A DNA stretch of 64,000 nucleotides from Phallusia mammillata (GCA_003260075.1 QLIY01000036.1:276633-340632); one strand, 5' to 3'. Positions 11,055 through 22,200 are shown, counted from the first letter of the stretch. Translations and numbers: made by a program. The notes: a model not told the origin generated them from the sequence alone.

Positions 11055-11228
11055 CTGCAACAAAGTATTTGTGCAGCATTAAACGTTACAACTATTTGAA
11101 TCTTAACGGTTTTTAATACGTTTACTAATAGTCATAACACACGTGACATGCAAAACATTAAGTGCAGCATACCAAGTCACCATGCAAACTAAAATTCTTA
11201 CTATGCTACAACTTTAGATTAACTTAAC

Positions 11229-11292
11229 TTGTTTCTGTAAAGGGATTTCCATTTCGGTTGTCCGACGACACGATCCGCGTATTGTTGCCTTC
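11229..11292 (-). CDS. Exon-like module (RTTEMEI type)
   Basis: A 64-base open minus-strand segment, same borders and phases as 8708-8771. It reads KATIRGSCRRTTEMEI and then PLQKQ, and lies downstream in transcription of no clear partner because of the G-run at 11329-11339. Possibly an allele of 12285-12348 or 8708-8771. Confidence 0.45.
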
Positions 11293-11872
11293 CTGTAAAA
11301 AGAAAAGGAACAGCAGTACCAAAGAAACGGGGGGGGGGGCTTCTGGTGGTTCATGGCCTTGTTTAATACGTCTTTCCGGACTTACTGAATTCTTGACTTT
11401 CTTTTTTCATTCTTATGAGCGACGAGACTCTTCTCTTCTTTCATCGGCCCTCTCAAGGTCGCACAGCGTCTACTAAAAAAATACAGGTAGCAAACTTTAA
11501 GCAGGTACAAAAAAAACAGAACTAGCAAGTCAGGGAAGTTACCTTAAACTTTCCCACTGTAAATCTCCTTTCGTCGTCCTCGCAAGCCTTCTTCACCACG
11601 AGTTACTAAAAAACGAATGACAAAACTTGGAATTAAAAAACAGATGAAACTTTCAAAAAATTAAATCAAATCTCCCTGAAACCAACCTCACAGGTGAAGT
11701 ATAATAGGATTTGATTTGCAGCTATTGAGCAGAAAGTCTATGATGAAGAGATGCTTCCTCGGGTGACAATTTTCAAGACGCTCCTAGAACAAAATCCGTT
11801 CATATGCTGCCTTATGCAGATGAAACATAATAAGAAACAACATTTTTTATCACATTCAACACAAGCAATGAT

Positions 11873-11944
<72 letters not shown>
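11873..11944. other. 72-base G homopolymer
   Basis: Uninterrupted G. The sequence to the right (from 11945) repeats the region from about 10910, and the sequence to the left repeats about 10450-10850, so the run again sits at a join between overlapping copies. The poly-Gly and poly-Pro frames through it are meaningless. Filler or sequencing artefact is more likely than a real G-tract. Confidence 0.85.
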
Positions 11945-11946
<2 letters not shown>

Positions 11947-12030
11947 GTTTTGTCAAGTGGGAAGCAACGGTCGAAATGAGTAAAAAGAAAACGGCGATAG
12001 TTATGCCAAGTTATAATGTTGTTTACTTAC

Positions 12031-12111
12031 ATCTATGAACCTGTAGTTTGCGCATATGAACCTCCACTGCTTTGCAGACTTCGATGCTTCGTAGGAAATT
12101 TGATAAAAAGT
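12031..12111 (-). CDS. Exon-like module (FLRSIEVCKAV type)
   Basis: An 81-base open minus-strand segment with phase 1 at both ends, TTGCAG acceptor and GTAAGT donor. It reads FLSNFLRSIEVCKAVEVHM and then RKLQVHR. The closest relative is 10974-11054. Confidence 0.45.
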
Positions 12112-12284
12112 CTGCAACAAAGTATTTGTGCAGCATTAAACGTTACAACTATTTGAATCTTAACGGTTTTTAATACGTTTACTAATAGTCATAACACACG
12201 TGACATGCAAACATTAAGTGCAGCATACCAAGTCACCATGCAAACTAAAATTCTTACTATGCTACGACTTTAGATTAACTTAAC

Positions 12285-12348
12285 TTGTTTCTGTAAAGGG
12301 ATTTCCATTTTGGTTGTCCGAGTACACGATCCACGTCTTGTTGTCTTC
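12285..12348 (-). CDS. Exon-like module (RTTKMEI type)
   Basis: A 64-base open minus-strand segment between TTTTTTACAG and a GTTAAG donor. It reads KTTRRGSCTRTTKMEI and then PLQKQ. Same phases as 8708-8771. Several changes from its relatives leave the frame open, which mildly favours a once-functional exon. Confidence 0.45.
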
Positions 12349-13703
12349 CTGTAAAAAAGCAAAAGCAGTACCAAGAAACGCGCCAGACAATACTAAGTCT
12401 AATTTATTTATATTATTTAGGTGTGCACTCATCACTCATGCTGACAACCCAACAGACAGTGTGACATGCAACATGACAAACATCCATGTATAGTTGGAAT
12501 CCTTAATATAATACAACTTAACAACTATGACTATATTAGGTAACTTAACTTTTTCGGGTTTGGCTAAATCTTCTGTCTTGGCTCAACGCGGTTCTTTCCT
12601 GTAAAAACAAAATAAAGCAGCAACAAGAAACACAACGCTGTATTTACACTATACGTTTTAAGTAACGTGCAAAGATATAATATGTGCACGATATACCATC
12701 TTTGCTTGTTCGTGACTAAATCTAGGCGATTCATTACAGAGATTGAATAAAAATTTACATGCCTGCATAATTGCTGTAAATCAGAAAGTTCCATGTTTCA
12801 TGCAATCATCTGTCAGTCGGCTGTTTAACCATCATTGGATGCACTAAAATACAAACGAAGCCTAAACGAAACAATCCACGATATATCTACATAGCAACAG
12901 TACAATGTGTTCAGAAAAGCTACTAAAATCTATTCAACACATTGCTTTTCGGTAAAGGTATACGTAAGTTTATTCTACATCGATACCGATAAATTTATTT
13001 CACATCATAAAAGAATAAAGGTACCTGCATACAGTGTTTTTTAAGGTGTTTTGGGAGACCGAAACGGTCCCAGCGGTCTCCCAAAATTTGGACTTGCAAC
13101 TACAGTACTATTTTTTGGTATTTAAATGAAACACTTGCGGTCTTTTAAAACTACTTAGCGGTCACCCCAACCAAACCTTAAAAAAAACCTGCTGCATATC
13201 TCAATCGCCCATCCACCTCCGACACGAGCAGGAAAAGAATGACCGACGGCACTCACTCAAGGTATGACGGCTTGCCTTTAAAACGTCACATGGATGTTCT
13301 TTACCCGTCTAATCGCAAGTCTTATTGCAACAACTAGTAAATTCCATGGTCTTTCGCATTTCCGCGGAAACTAAAGATAAAAAAGAAACAATCTACTAAT
13401 TGTAGAAAGTAAGGTGGTTTGATTCAAACGGATTGAAATATACATAAAATAGCATATTAATTTTATGTCCTATGAAAAAAAATAGCCTAATTTGTTCATA
13501 GCAGCACATTGTTCGTAGTAGCATTACCCCAAATAAGTTACAACAGCATGTTGCCAATTTCAAAACGCGAGGTGAAGGTCATAACGCATTAAGTTAAAAT
13601 AATGTTTTTTCATTTTAAAATGATTTCGACATGCTATTTTTATAAATAACCTTCCATAAACATATGTAAAACAACACGTGTTTTAAGATCAAGGCTTTCG
13701 CTA

Positions 13704-13790
13704 ACGATTAACTAGAGGTGTATACCCTCGCGAAATTCGAACCCGAATCCTTGAAACCTTCGCACAGAAATTTTACCACTACACCATGTA
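13704..13790 (-). repeat. tRNA-derived SINE-like element
   Basis: Second copy of the unit at 10310-10392. It has an A-box-like TGGTGTAGTGGT and a B-box-like GGGTTCGAATTTC on the minus strand, separated by a sequence nearly identical to the first copy. Stem pairing is poor. Confidence 0.5.
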
Positions 13791-14140
13791 TCTTCACGAG
13801 AAAACGTCTACAAAGTGACAACTTTGAGGATAGTTCATGGCTTTGTTTAATACGAGTAGTGCCTTTCCAGCGTTACTTAAGTTCTCTTTTCTCACGAGCG
13901 ACGTGACTCTCTCCTTCCATTCTTCGGTCCTCTCCAAGTCTCAATGCCTTGTCTAAACCGGTGGCTATCTATTGAAACTAAAATCATAGATTAAACATTC
14001 CACATGCCGAACGAAAAAAACACACTTACCATATTCCATCTTGGCTCTTCGTATCCCTTGTTGCCTTCCAGCTAAAACAGGGCGAAAGCAGTAAACCTAA
14101 ACAAAACTATCCATTAGCAGTGCCGTGCCTTTAGGACAGC

Positions 14141-14341
14141 TACTATAATGTCTATTTGCCACAATGCTTTCCGGTATCTGTGCAGAAGTCAACCAGTGGA
14201 AACCAAATTTACCTCCACATGGTCCCTATATCGATAAGGGGGGGGGGGAAGCTACTACAATGTATATTTGCCACAATGCTTTCCGGTTCCGGTAACCAGT
14301 GGAAACCAAATTTACCTCCACATGGTCCCTATATCGATAAG
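14141..14341. repeat. Duplicated block around a G-run
   Basis: Sequence 14141-14237 is repeated at 14249-14341 with one short deletion, separated by G at 14238-14248. Both copies end at TATCGATAAG, after which only the right copy continues. Confidence 0.8.
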
Positions 14342-15347
14342 TTGTCATTGCAACATACAACATCCTGTACAGACACAATTCGACCACCCACCTTCAACGA
14401 GAGCAGTAAAGCAACTGCCTGGTCCCATGCGCCCCAAAAAGTGGCGGACTCGTCGCACGGGCAATTTCTGATGTTGCCCAGAAGATGTCCTTACGTCCAG
14501 CCTGTATCGCAGAAAATTGGTTGAAAATTGCATTTATTCGACAAAAACGAAAAGTGCCGCTATTAGGAGTAAATATGTCAACAAAGTTTCGGATTTACAA
14601 TAACGGTAACGATACGCTGATTGGAGACACGGTTTTGTTGCAGTCAGAACACACGTGACATGCAAAAACACAATGTGCAACATGCCAAAATCGTGAATCC
14701 TAAGTGTGTACTACTTCGTCGTTAACTATGCGGCAAACCATTTAGACTATAAGAAATGTAACAATTAACTAAACTCGGTTTGAAGTCAATCTTGGTTCTC
14801 CGAGTACTCTATGCAGGTCTTGTTGCCTTTTCTATACTCGTGTCTTGTTACCGCCCTACAAAAACCAAAGCAGAAGCAGAACCAAGAAGCGCAATTCACA
14901 GTTATAAACATATTTCACTTCCAATCTTTTATTCATACTAATGCTGACAATCGAGTAGTCAGAACACACGTGACATGACATGCCAATTTTGAAGTGCAAC
15001 ATGCCAAATCATGCAAAACTATAAATCAGCCTAACAGATATAAAAACTTATAAATGGCCTTATTTCGCCAATTAATTGGAACATGAAAAACCAAAAAAAG
15101 GTAACTTAACTTCAATTAACTTGTCAGCAAATCGGATTTGTTTTTTATCTTGGTTCTACACGACTCTTGTTGCCTACGGAATACAAAGCAAAAGCAGTAC
15201 CAAGAAGCACAACGCATTGTTAATTTTAATAGATACTATACGTTTTTAGTAACATGCAAAGAAAGGATATAAGCACGCCATAGCATCTTCACATGTTATG
15301 AGCTAAGTCTAGGCGTTTTATTATAATAATATGATAAAAACTTTTAC

Positions 15348-15421
15348 GTGCCTGTTTGCTTGTTGCCTTTGTTCACTATGCGCTCTAACCACCACTGGGT
15401 GCACAAAAGTTTGAACGAACC
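15348..15421 (-). CDS. Exon-like module (FVHPVVV type)
   Basis: A 74-base open minus-strand segment after a GTTTTTTAG acceptor, ending at a GTAAAA donor, phase 1 in and phase 0 out. It reads FVQTFVHPVVVRAHSEQ and on through RQQANRH. It is phase-compatible with the preceding module at 15542-15608. The VVRAHSE core recurs near 17.95, 18.91 and 19.28 kb. Confidence 0.4.
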
Positions 15422-15541
15422 CTAAAAAACATTCCATCAGCAGTTCATCATTTAGGGGAGCCATAAGCAGACTTCTAAATTCGGTACTTTCAAAAAATAA
15501 AGAGTTTGCTTCCACATAGACACCAAAAACAACAGAATTGC

Positions 15542-15608
15542 CTGCATCGTCCCAATTGACCATACGATCGGTTGCACTGCCAGGCTGTTCTGCGCATTTC
15601 CGCGCTAA
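15542..15608 (-). CDS. Exon-like module (SAEMR type)
   Basis: A 67-base minus-strand segment after TTTCTTTAG. In phase 1 it reads VSAEMRRTAWQC then NRSYGQLGRC. The VSAEMRKT start also appears near 13.36, 15.84 and 17.34 kb after the same acceptor. The donor here is GC (CAG|GCAATT), where related copies have GTAATT. That is a permitted but rarer donor, or a mutation. Unknown family. Confidence 0.35.
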
Positions 15609-15904
15609 CTAAAGAAATAAAAACACGCATTTAATTTGAAGATATACTGAACTTCGCGGTTGATGAACAATCGCCTGCAAGTCTTAAAGCAACATAAGAT
15701 GTTTAACAAAAAAATTTGGTCAGTCGCACGCGCCCAAAAGTATGGTCTCACCTATTTTTGCTTTCGACCAATCACAACGCTTGTTTTGGCACGTCACATG
15801 GCGCAAGGTCGGTAAGTCTTACGCATTTCGGCAGTAACTAAAGAAAAAAAAACCGCATTTAGTTTAATACCAAAAAGATTCTACTGACGCGGTTTTGCAC
15901 TAAC

Positions 15905-15976
15905 CTGCGAATGATTCAACTGTTGATCTAATATCCCTACGGTCCTGCATGGCAGCACAGGTCGACACTTCTTTAT
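15905..15976 (-). CDS. Exon-like module (STCAAMQDRRD type)
   Basis: A 72-base open minus-strand segment between CTTCTTGCAG and a GTTAGT donor, phase 1 at both ends. It reads KEVSTCAAMQDRRDIRS and then TVESFA. Its phase fits the VSAEMR-type module next downstream. Homologous stretches near 5.06, 6.33, 16.72 and 17.46 kb keep the DRRD/DxR core, but most contain stops. It resembles the IESF-type module in its second half. Confidence 0.45.
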
Positions 15977-18570
15977 CTGCAAGAAGACATAGCGGTATAA
16001 GATGATCAAACCTAATTATCACTAAACTATATTGGATTTAAGATTTTTATCTTCTTAATTTTGCGCTTATGTGCATTTAGAACACACGTGACATGCAAAA
16101 CATAATGTGATACATGCCAAAACAACATGCAACGCTTGAGTTCTCGCTATACTACAACTAACTGCGAAAGTTAATATATAGTTCTTCAGTTATATGACCA
16201 ACTAACTAGGATATGAAAAACCTAAAAAAGGTTAACTTAACTTCAATCGGTTTGCCTTCAATTTCCATCTTGGCTCCAAACTACTGTTGTAGCCTGCAAA
16301 ATACAAAGCAAAAGCAGTACCAATAAACACCTTTCTCTATGCGCTCTGAAAAACAAACAAACAGGCCATTAGCAGTGAACAAAAAAAACAGGTCATTAGC
16401 AGTGCCATCATTTAGGACAGCTAAGTTCTAAGTAAACGTAGACAACATGTTAAATTCCTGTTGTTATGCTGAAAAAAAAAGTGTGCACCAAAGTTTGCTT
16501 CCACATCCATACCAATCAACTTACTTTACAACAACAGAATGACCTATTTAGACCTCAGATGTCCAAGCACCTAGCGATCACATGGCAGGTATTTCTTGTG
16601 TATTTCCTCGGCGACTAGGGAAAATAAAACAAGCATGTTTGTAGAGATACGACTAAGAAAATATCACAACTTTCGCGCTAACCTGCTGCGGGTTTTACTG
16701 TTGGTCAAGGAACCCTGCGGTCAGGCGAGACAGAACGGGGTAGACGATTCTAAAATCAATAATTATCCCAGGTTTTTGACAAAATACAAAAAAAGGTTGT
16801 TTACTTACGTCTAACATCTTCGAATATCAACTAAATTATTCCACGGCATGGGGTAGTACTTCACCCTTCTCCATGTGTTGTAGAATTTTGAAGAACAATA
16901 GCCTGTAAGACGAAAAGCAAAAAAAGATGTTCAGACCTTATTCATCTTCACAAGTTTTAAAAGTTTATAGTCAGAACACACGTAGCATGCAAAACAGTAA
17001 AGTTCAACATGACAAACCGTCATGCAACAATTTCTCGCTATACGGCAACTTACTGATTGCGAATCACCAATTGTGCGGCAAGCTATTTACGCCATGGAAC
17101 ACTTAAAAATCGATTGAAGGTCATTTGAGCTATGTTAAACTTAAAACAGGTTAACTTAACTTTTATTGGTTTTAAGTTTACCTCTCAATTAGTTTACTTA
17201 AACAGCAGAATTACCTGCATAGATCCCAGTTGACAATCCTACTCAACGCAAGCAGCAAAAGCAGAATGACCGATCGCTTGCCTTCGACCAATCACGACGC
17301 TTGTCACGCGAACTCATGTTCAGTAGGTCTTCATCACTTCTGTGGGAACTAAAAAAACACACATTAAGTTTGTAGAGATTTCCTCAAAACGTTATTACTT
17401 GGGACGCTGTTTTGCACTAACCTCCTAAGGACTTTAATGCTGGTCAAGGGTCCTTGCGGTTCTGCAAAACAGCACTGAGTCTAAAAGAAAAAACAGCACT
17501 AAATCTAGTTCATACCTAATCTTTTGTTCAGGCTTATGCTGACAATATAATGGTCAGAACACACGTGACATGCCCAACACAAAGTGCAACATGCCAAGTC
17601 AGCGTGGGAGACTGAAATTTATACAACAGCATGACTAGGTCAATTATATAAGGACGTTAAAATATAAAATAACGAGGTAACTTAACTCCAATCGGTTTGG
17701 CTTCAATCTCCATCTTGACTTCATGCAACTGTTGCTACCTACGAAATACAAAGCAAAAGCAGTACCAAGAAAGATAACACGGTACTCAATTTAATGACAC
17801 TATAGACTATGCGTTGTAGGTAACATGCAAAGATAGGGTATGTGCACGGTACACTTAGCTTTACATTTTATTGGCTTTATTTTGGCGCTCCGTAATGTGT
17901 ATCAAATAAAAACATGTACATGCCTGTTTGTTTGTTGCCTTTAGCCTTTCACTATGCGCTGTAACCACCATTGGATGTACAAAAGTTTAACTCTGAAAAA
18001 ACAATCAATTAGCAGTATACCGTGCATTTAAGGAACCTAAGCAAACTTATGAAACCAATTAAATCATGATATTATTGCAGAATAAAATTTGCTCATTACG
18101 CTTACTTATAGCCAGAAAACATGTGACATGCAAAACACGAAGTGCAACATGCCAAGTCATGCCACTACAACCTATTGTATTGTGCGGCAAGCACGTGACG
18201 CCATAAATAAACTTAAACATCTATTAAACTTAACTTTATTCGGTTTCAATTCAATCCTGGTTCTTCGAGTACTATATGCAGGTCCATAGTCGGCGCATTT
18301 CTCTAAAAAAACAGAAGCAGAACCAAGAAGCGCAATAAACATACAAAAATCTAGTTCACTTTTAACATTTTATTAACACAGATGCTGACAATTTAGTAAA
18401 CACACGTGATATGGCAAACGCCAAGTGCAACATGCTAAATCAACATGCAAAACTGAAAACTATAATGTACAACAACTTATAACTATAATTTAGCCTTACG
18501 AAACTATAAGTCTCTAATTACGTGGCCAACTGATTACGACAAAAAAGTAAAAAGACAAAACAAGATAACT

Positions 18571-18779
18571 TAACTTCAATCGGTTTGGCTTTCATTTCCA
18601 TCTTGACTCTACGAGACTGCGGTTGCCTACTAAATACAAAGCAGAAGCAGTTCCAAGAACACAACACAGCATTGGGGGGGGGGAATCGGTTTGGCTTTCA
18701 TTTCCATCTTGGCTCTGCGCGACTGCGGTTACCTACTAAATGCAAAGCAGAAGCAGTACCAAAAACACAACACAACATT
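18571..18779. repeat. Duplicated block around a G-run
   Basis: Sequence 18571-18673 is repeated at 18684-18779, with G at 18674-18683 between. Both contain a QSRR.KMEMKAKPIE-type exon-like frame on the minus strand. Confidence 0.8.
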
Positions 18780-19529
18780 TACTTCAATTTAGTTCAAACT
18801 ATACGTTTTGAGTAATATGCTAAGCTAGGATACGTGCCAGGCCAATTTAAAAAATACTTCTAAGCACCAGTTTGCTTGTTAGCTTCACGTTTTCACTATG
18901 CGCTCTAACCACCGTTCGATGCACAAAAGTGCAAATAGATCTTAAAACAAAACAATCCATTAGCAGTATCAAGCATTTATGGAAGCTATAAACAAACTTA
19001 TGAAACACGTAAATTAATGCAGAATGGAACTAGTGTGCACGCTTTTTACGCTTACTTATAGACAGAACACACGTGACATGCACAACATGCCAAGTCACCA
19101 TGCGGGGGGGGGGATTTACTTTAAACTAACTTATACGTAACACGCGAAGATAGGGTATGCGCACTCTACTCTATCTTTGCAGTTTCTTGGATACATCTAT
19201 AGGCGTTTCATTAGGTCAATTAAGAGAAAACTTTTACGTGCCTGTTTGCTTGTTTGCTTCAGGTTTTCACTATGCGCTCTAACCATCAAATCAATGCACA
19301 AAAGTACAGATGGAACCTAAAACAAAACAATCCAATAGCAGTACGATGCATTTATGGAAGCTCACCAAACTTATAAAACAAACTAATCCGGAATTACTGC
19401 TAAATAAAACTAAGTTACAAGTTTGCTTATACGCTTACTTATAGACAGAACACACGTGACATGCACAAGATGAAGTGCAACATGCCAAGTCATCATGCAA
19501 AGCTTAAATCTTCCACAACTTACATAATT

Positions 19530-19790
19530 GCGCCATGTAAAACTTAAAAATCGATTGAACTTAACTTTATTCGAGTTAAAACTTTATCTCGATTCTCCGT
19601 GTTCTCCGTACATGTCTTGGTTTAGCTTCAATTTCCATCTTTGCTCTAGGGGGGGGGGTCACTATAACTTATTAAACTGCGCCAGATAAAACTTAAAAAT
19701 CGATTTAACTTAACTTTATTCGAGTTAAATTTTATCCCGATTCTCCGGGTTCTCCGTACATGTCTTGGTTTAGCTTCAATTTCCATCTTT
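19530..19790. repeat. Duplicated block around a G-run
   Basis: Sequence 19530-19648 recurs at 19659-19789 with small differences, G at 19649-19658. The right copy continues into the single-copy exon-like stretch QQDSRRAKMEIEAKP on the minus strand at about 19750-19815. A similar G join (19104-19113) lies just upstream in the array. Confidence 0.75.
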
Positions 19791-20171
19791 GCTCTACGCG
19801 AATCTTGTTGCCTACGAAATACAAAGAAAACAGCAGTACCAAGAAACACAACTTAGTATTATATTTTAGTAACACTACACATTTTAAGTAACATACAAAG
19901 ATAGGATAAGTGCACGCTATCTTATCTTTGCATTTTTTTAGCAGGACACATTGAGCATGATCACAAGGTAACGGGATCTAATCCTATTTCGGTAGCTTGT
20001 GTTTCCCTGAGCAGGAAACTTAAGCGGATTTGCTCCAATCCAGTAGTTCCTGATGGGTTGAACTAAATTGAAGTCACCAACTGCCTAAAATTGAAAAAAT
20101 CAAATGAAAAAAGATCAACGGACTTGCAATAAAACCAAACAAACATTTAAAAAAAATCAATTAAACTTAAC

Positions 20172-20232
20172 TTTATTCGGTCTAAATTCAATCTTGGTTC
20201 TCCGAGTAATATATTCATGTCTTGTTGCCTTC
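20172..20232 (-). CDS. Exon-like module (TRRTKIEF type)
   Basis: A 61-base open minus-strand segment between TTTTACAG and a GTTAAG donor, phase 2 in and phase 0 out, encoding the 20 residues KATRHEYITRRTKIEFRPNK. It is homologous to 8708-8771. Its near-identical partner at 20356-20416 has lost the donor GT (ATTAAG) and gained a TAA, so the pair shows one intact and one broken allele or copy. Confidence 0.45.
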
Positions 20233-20270
20233 CTGTAAAAAGAAAAGCAGAAGCAAGAAGGGGGGGGGGG

Positions 20271-20320
20271 ACAGCTCGACGGCGGATAGCGCATACAGGC
20301 GTTGCCCGCCCACCGAGGAC
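20271..20320. other. GC-rich patch beside a G-run
   Basis: About 50 bases (ACAGCTCGACGGCGGATAGC onward) with much higher GC than any neighbour. They have no counterpart in the allelic copy at 20125-20160, which otherwise resumes at the flanking AACAAACAAACAT. It may be foreign or misplaced sequence. Confidence 0.5.
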
Positions 20321-20355
20321 AAATATGGAACAAACAAACATGTGAAAAAAATCAA

Positions 20356-20416
20356 TTAAACTTAATTTTATTCGGTCTAAATTCAATCTTGGTTCTCCGA
20401 GTAATTTATTCATGTC
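20356..20416 (-). pseudogene. Disabled copy of the TRRTKIEF module
   Basis: It matches 20172-20232 except for a few bases. One of them turns the donor GT into AT and another converts a Tyr codon to TAA in the conserved frame. It lies on the other side of the G-run at 20260-20270. Confidence 0.45.
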
Positions 20417-21095
20417 TTGTTGCCTTCCTGTAAAAAGAAAAGCAGAAGCAAGAAACGCAAAACACAATCATAAATCTAGTTTACATGGATGCTGACAATC
20501 TATAGTAGTCAGAACACACGTGACATATCATGCATAAAGTGTAACATGCGAAATCAGCATGCAAAACTAACATTAACTGTAAAGAATTAAACATACTGAC
20601 CTGTTTTGAGAAGTTTTCATTCTGGCGTCAAGTAACTTTCATCGACTTTATCAACCAGATGAGTCGAAGCGTTGGTGGAGGTCATCGACAACCTGAAACA
20701 AAATGATCCAGACAACAGTACCGTGTATTTGATAAATCATTATCCAAATATATAAACCACAAAAATTATCCCACAAACTGTTATTTCGGTATCAGTGCAG
20801 AAGTAAACCAGTGCGCACCCAAGTTTACTTCTGTACAGACACCGAACAAGTTCATTTAAAAGTTCGAACTTACTTGTGTTTTTTCATTGGTTAGTCATAT
20901 TTCGTCAGACTCCCGTCAACACAGCAACCATCACTACGAGTTGCTAAAGAAAGAATGACCGACCAAACGCACCCAAGTTACGTGGGCAGATTTTTTTTCT
21001 TTTTGTTTCGACCAATCAGAACGCTTGGTCTTGACACGTCGCTTTGGCACCCTTCAACCATCCAATGGCAGACTTCTGCAGCAATCAGTAAATAC

Positions 21096-22056
21096 CACTT
21101 TGAGCTAATTGACTCATTACGTTAGGCATAAACTTTAGAAAGACTTGTTGGTCAAATAAGCTTCACGTGGTGTGACCTAAATGGCGTTTGTGACACAAAG
21201 TACTTGCCGGAAGCTAAAAACGGATTTCTCTGTGGGGGGGGGGTCACTTTGAGCTAATTGACTCATTGCGTTAGGCATAAACTTTAGAAAGACTTGTTGG
21301 TCAAATAAGCTTGACGTGCGTGGTGTGACCTAAATGGGGTTTGTGACACAAAGTACTTGCCGGAAGCTAAAAACGGATTTCTCTGTGGGGGGGGGGTTTT
21401 ACGTTTATGTCTTGTATATTGCCTTAAGCAGTCAAGTTTCGAGCAGTTGATTGTTTGCCATGTAAAAACGTCATTAAACTAGTAAAAACCAAAAAATGTA
21501 ATCCTTATTTTGCGTTTCAGGCTTGGGGGGGGGGTGTTAACACAAATCAAAAGCCAGCAAAAATGAATGAAACTTACTGGTTGCAAGCATCCAGATGTTG
21601 CAGAATGTCGGTGCACATTACTAGCCATTTTCACGCGTAATCCATGAAACAAAACTGAAAATACAAAAATAAAGACGTCTCATTACGATGCAGTCCGGTA
21701 TAAAAACATTTTCTTACAAACCGACAGTTTAACTAGAATGCTACCTTTGTTTATGTCTTGGGGGGGGGGGCTTACTAGCCATTTTCACGCGTAATCCATG
21801 AAACAAAACTGAAAATACAGAAATAAAGACGTCTCATTACGATGCACTCCGGTATTGAAACACTTGCTTACAAACCGACAGTTTAACTAGAATGCTACCT
21901 TTGTTTATGTCTTGCTGTTTACGCGTTACGTTTATGTCTTGTTTATTGCCTTAAGCAGTCAAGTTTAGAGCAGTTGATTGTTTGCCATGTAAAAACGTCA
22001 TTTAACTAGTAAAAACCAAAAAATGTAATCCTTATTTTGCGTTTCAGGCTTAAAAC
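21096..22056. repeat. Nested duplicated fragments with four G-runs
   Basis: G-runs lie at 21234-21243, 21387-21396, 21525-21534 and 21760-21770. The fragment 21244-21386 repeats 21096-21233. The fragment 21397-21524 repeats 21922-22056. The fragment 21535-21759 overlaps 21771-21906. The underlying single-copy path is probably 21096-21233 plus 21771-22056 and the unique parts between. Confidence 0.75.
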
Positions 22057-22119
22057 ATTTTCGTGTATGTCCGACGAATGTTTTTTTTTTCCGGACACAC
22101 GAATGTAGCTGAAGCACGC

Positions 22120-22200
22120 TGAGATTTGAACTCGCGATGGAGGTTTGGGAGGCCGGCGACTTACCTCACCACTATGAGAGGCGACGGAATTTGTAGAAGT
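22120..22200 (-). repeat. tRNA-related SINE-like sequence
   Basis: On the minus strand CTCATAGTGGTGAGGTAAGTC (A-box-like) is followed by GCGAGTTCAAATCTC (B-box-like). The stems are poor, so it is a degenerate tRNA or the head of a tRNA-derived SINE. It lies between the module array and the oxygenase gene. Confidence 0.5.

Larger units (their letters stand above)
10448..11872. repeat. Duplicated blocks around the G-run at 11329
   Basis: GGTTCATGG.CTTGTTTAATACG occurs at about 10452 and 11347, and the two copies run in parallel (10448-10850 and 11340-11800). The left copy continues through 10860-11328. The right copy ends at the 72-base G-run. Differences are several percent with indels, fitting diverged alleles or recent paralogues. 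Confidence 0.7.
5378..20545. repeat. Recurring intron box with CACGTGACATGCAAA
   Basis: A box of roughly 60 bases (ACACGTGACATGCAAAAC, then AAGTGCAACATGCCAA, then a CATGCAAAAC) recurs near 5381, 6623, 6823, 8619, 11141, 12197, 14651, 14964, 16082, 16978, 17557, 18117, 18401, 19069, 19452 and 20514. Weaker relatives are near 2268, 3600 and 3885. Each lies between exon-like modules. It contains a perfect E-box (CACGTG) and octamer-like ATGCAAA. It is the conserved part of the duplicated introns and could be a regulatory or dispersed element. Confidence 0.7.

Noticed and set aside
11738..12038. Poly-Gly and poly-Pro reading frames
   Set aside because: Produced entirely by the 72-base G-run.
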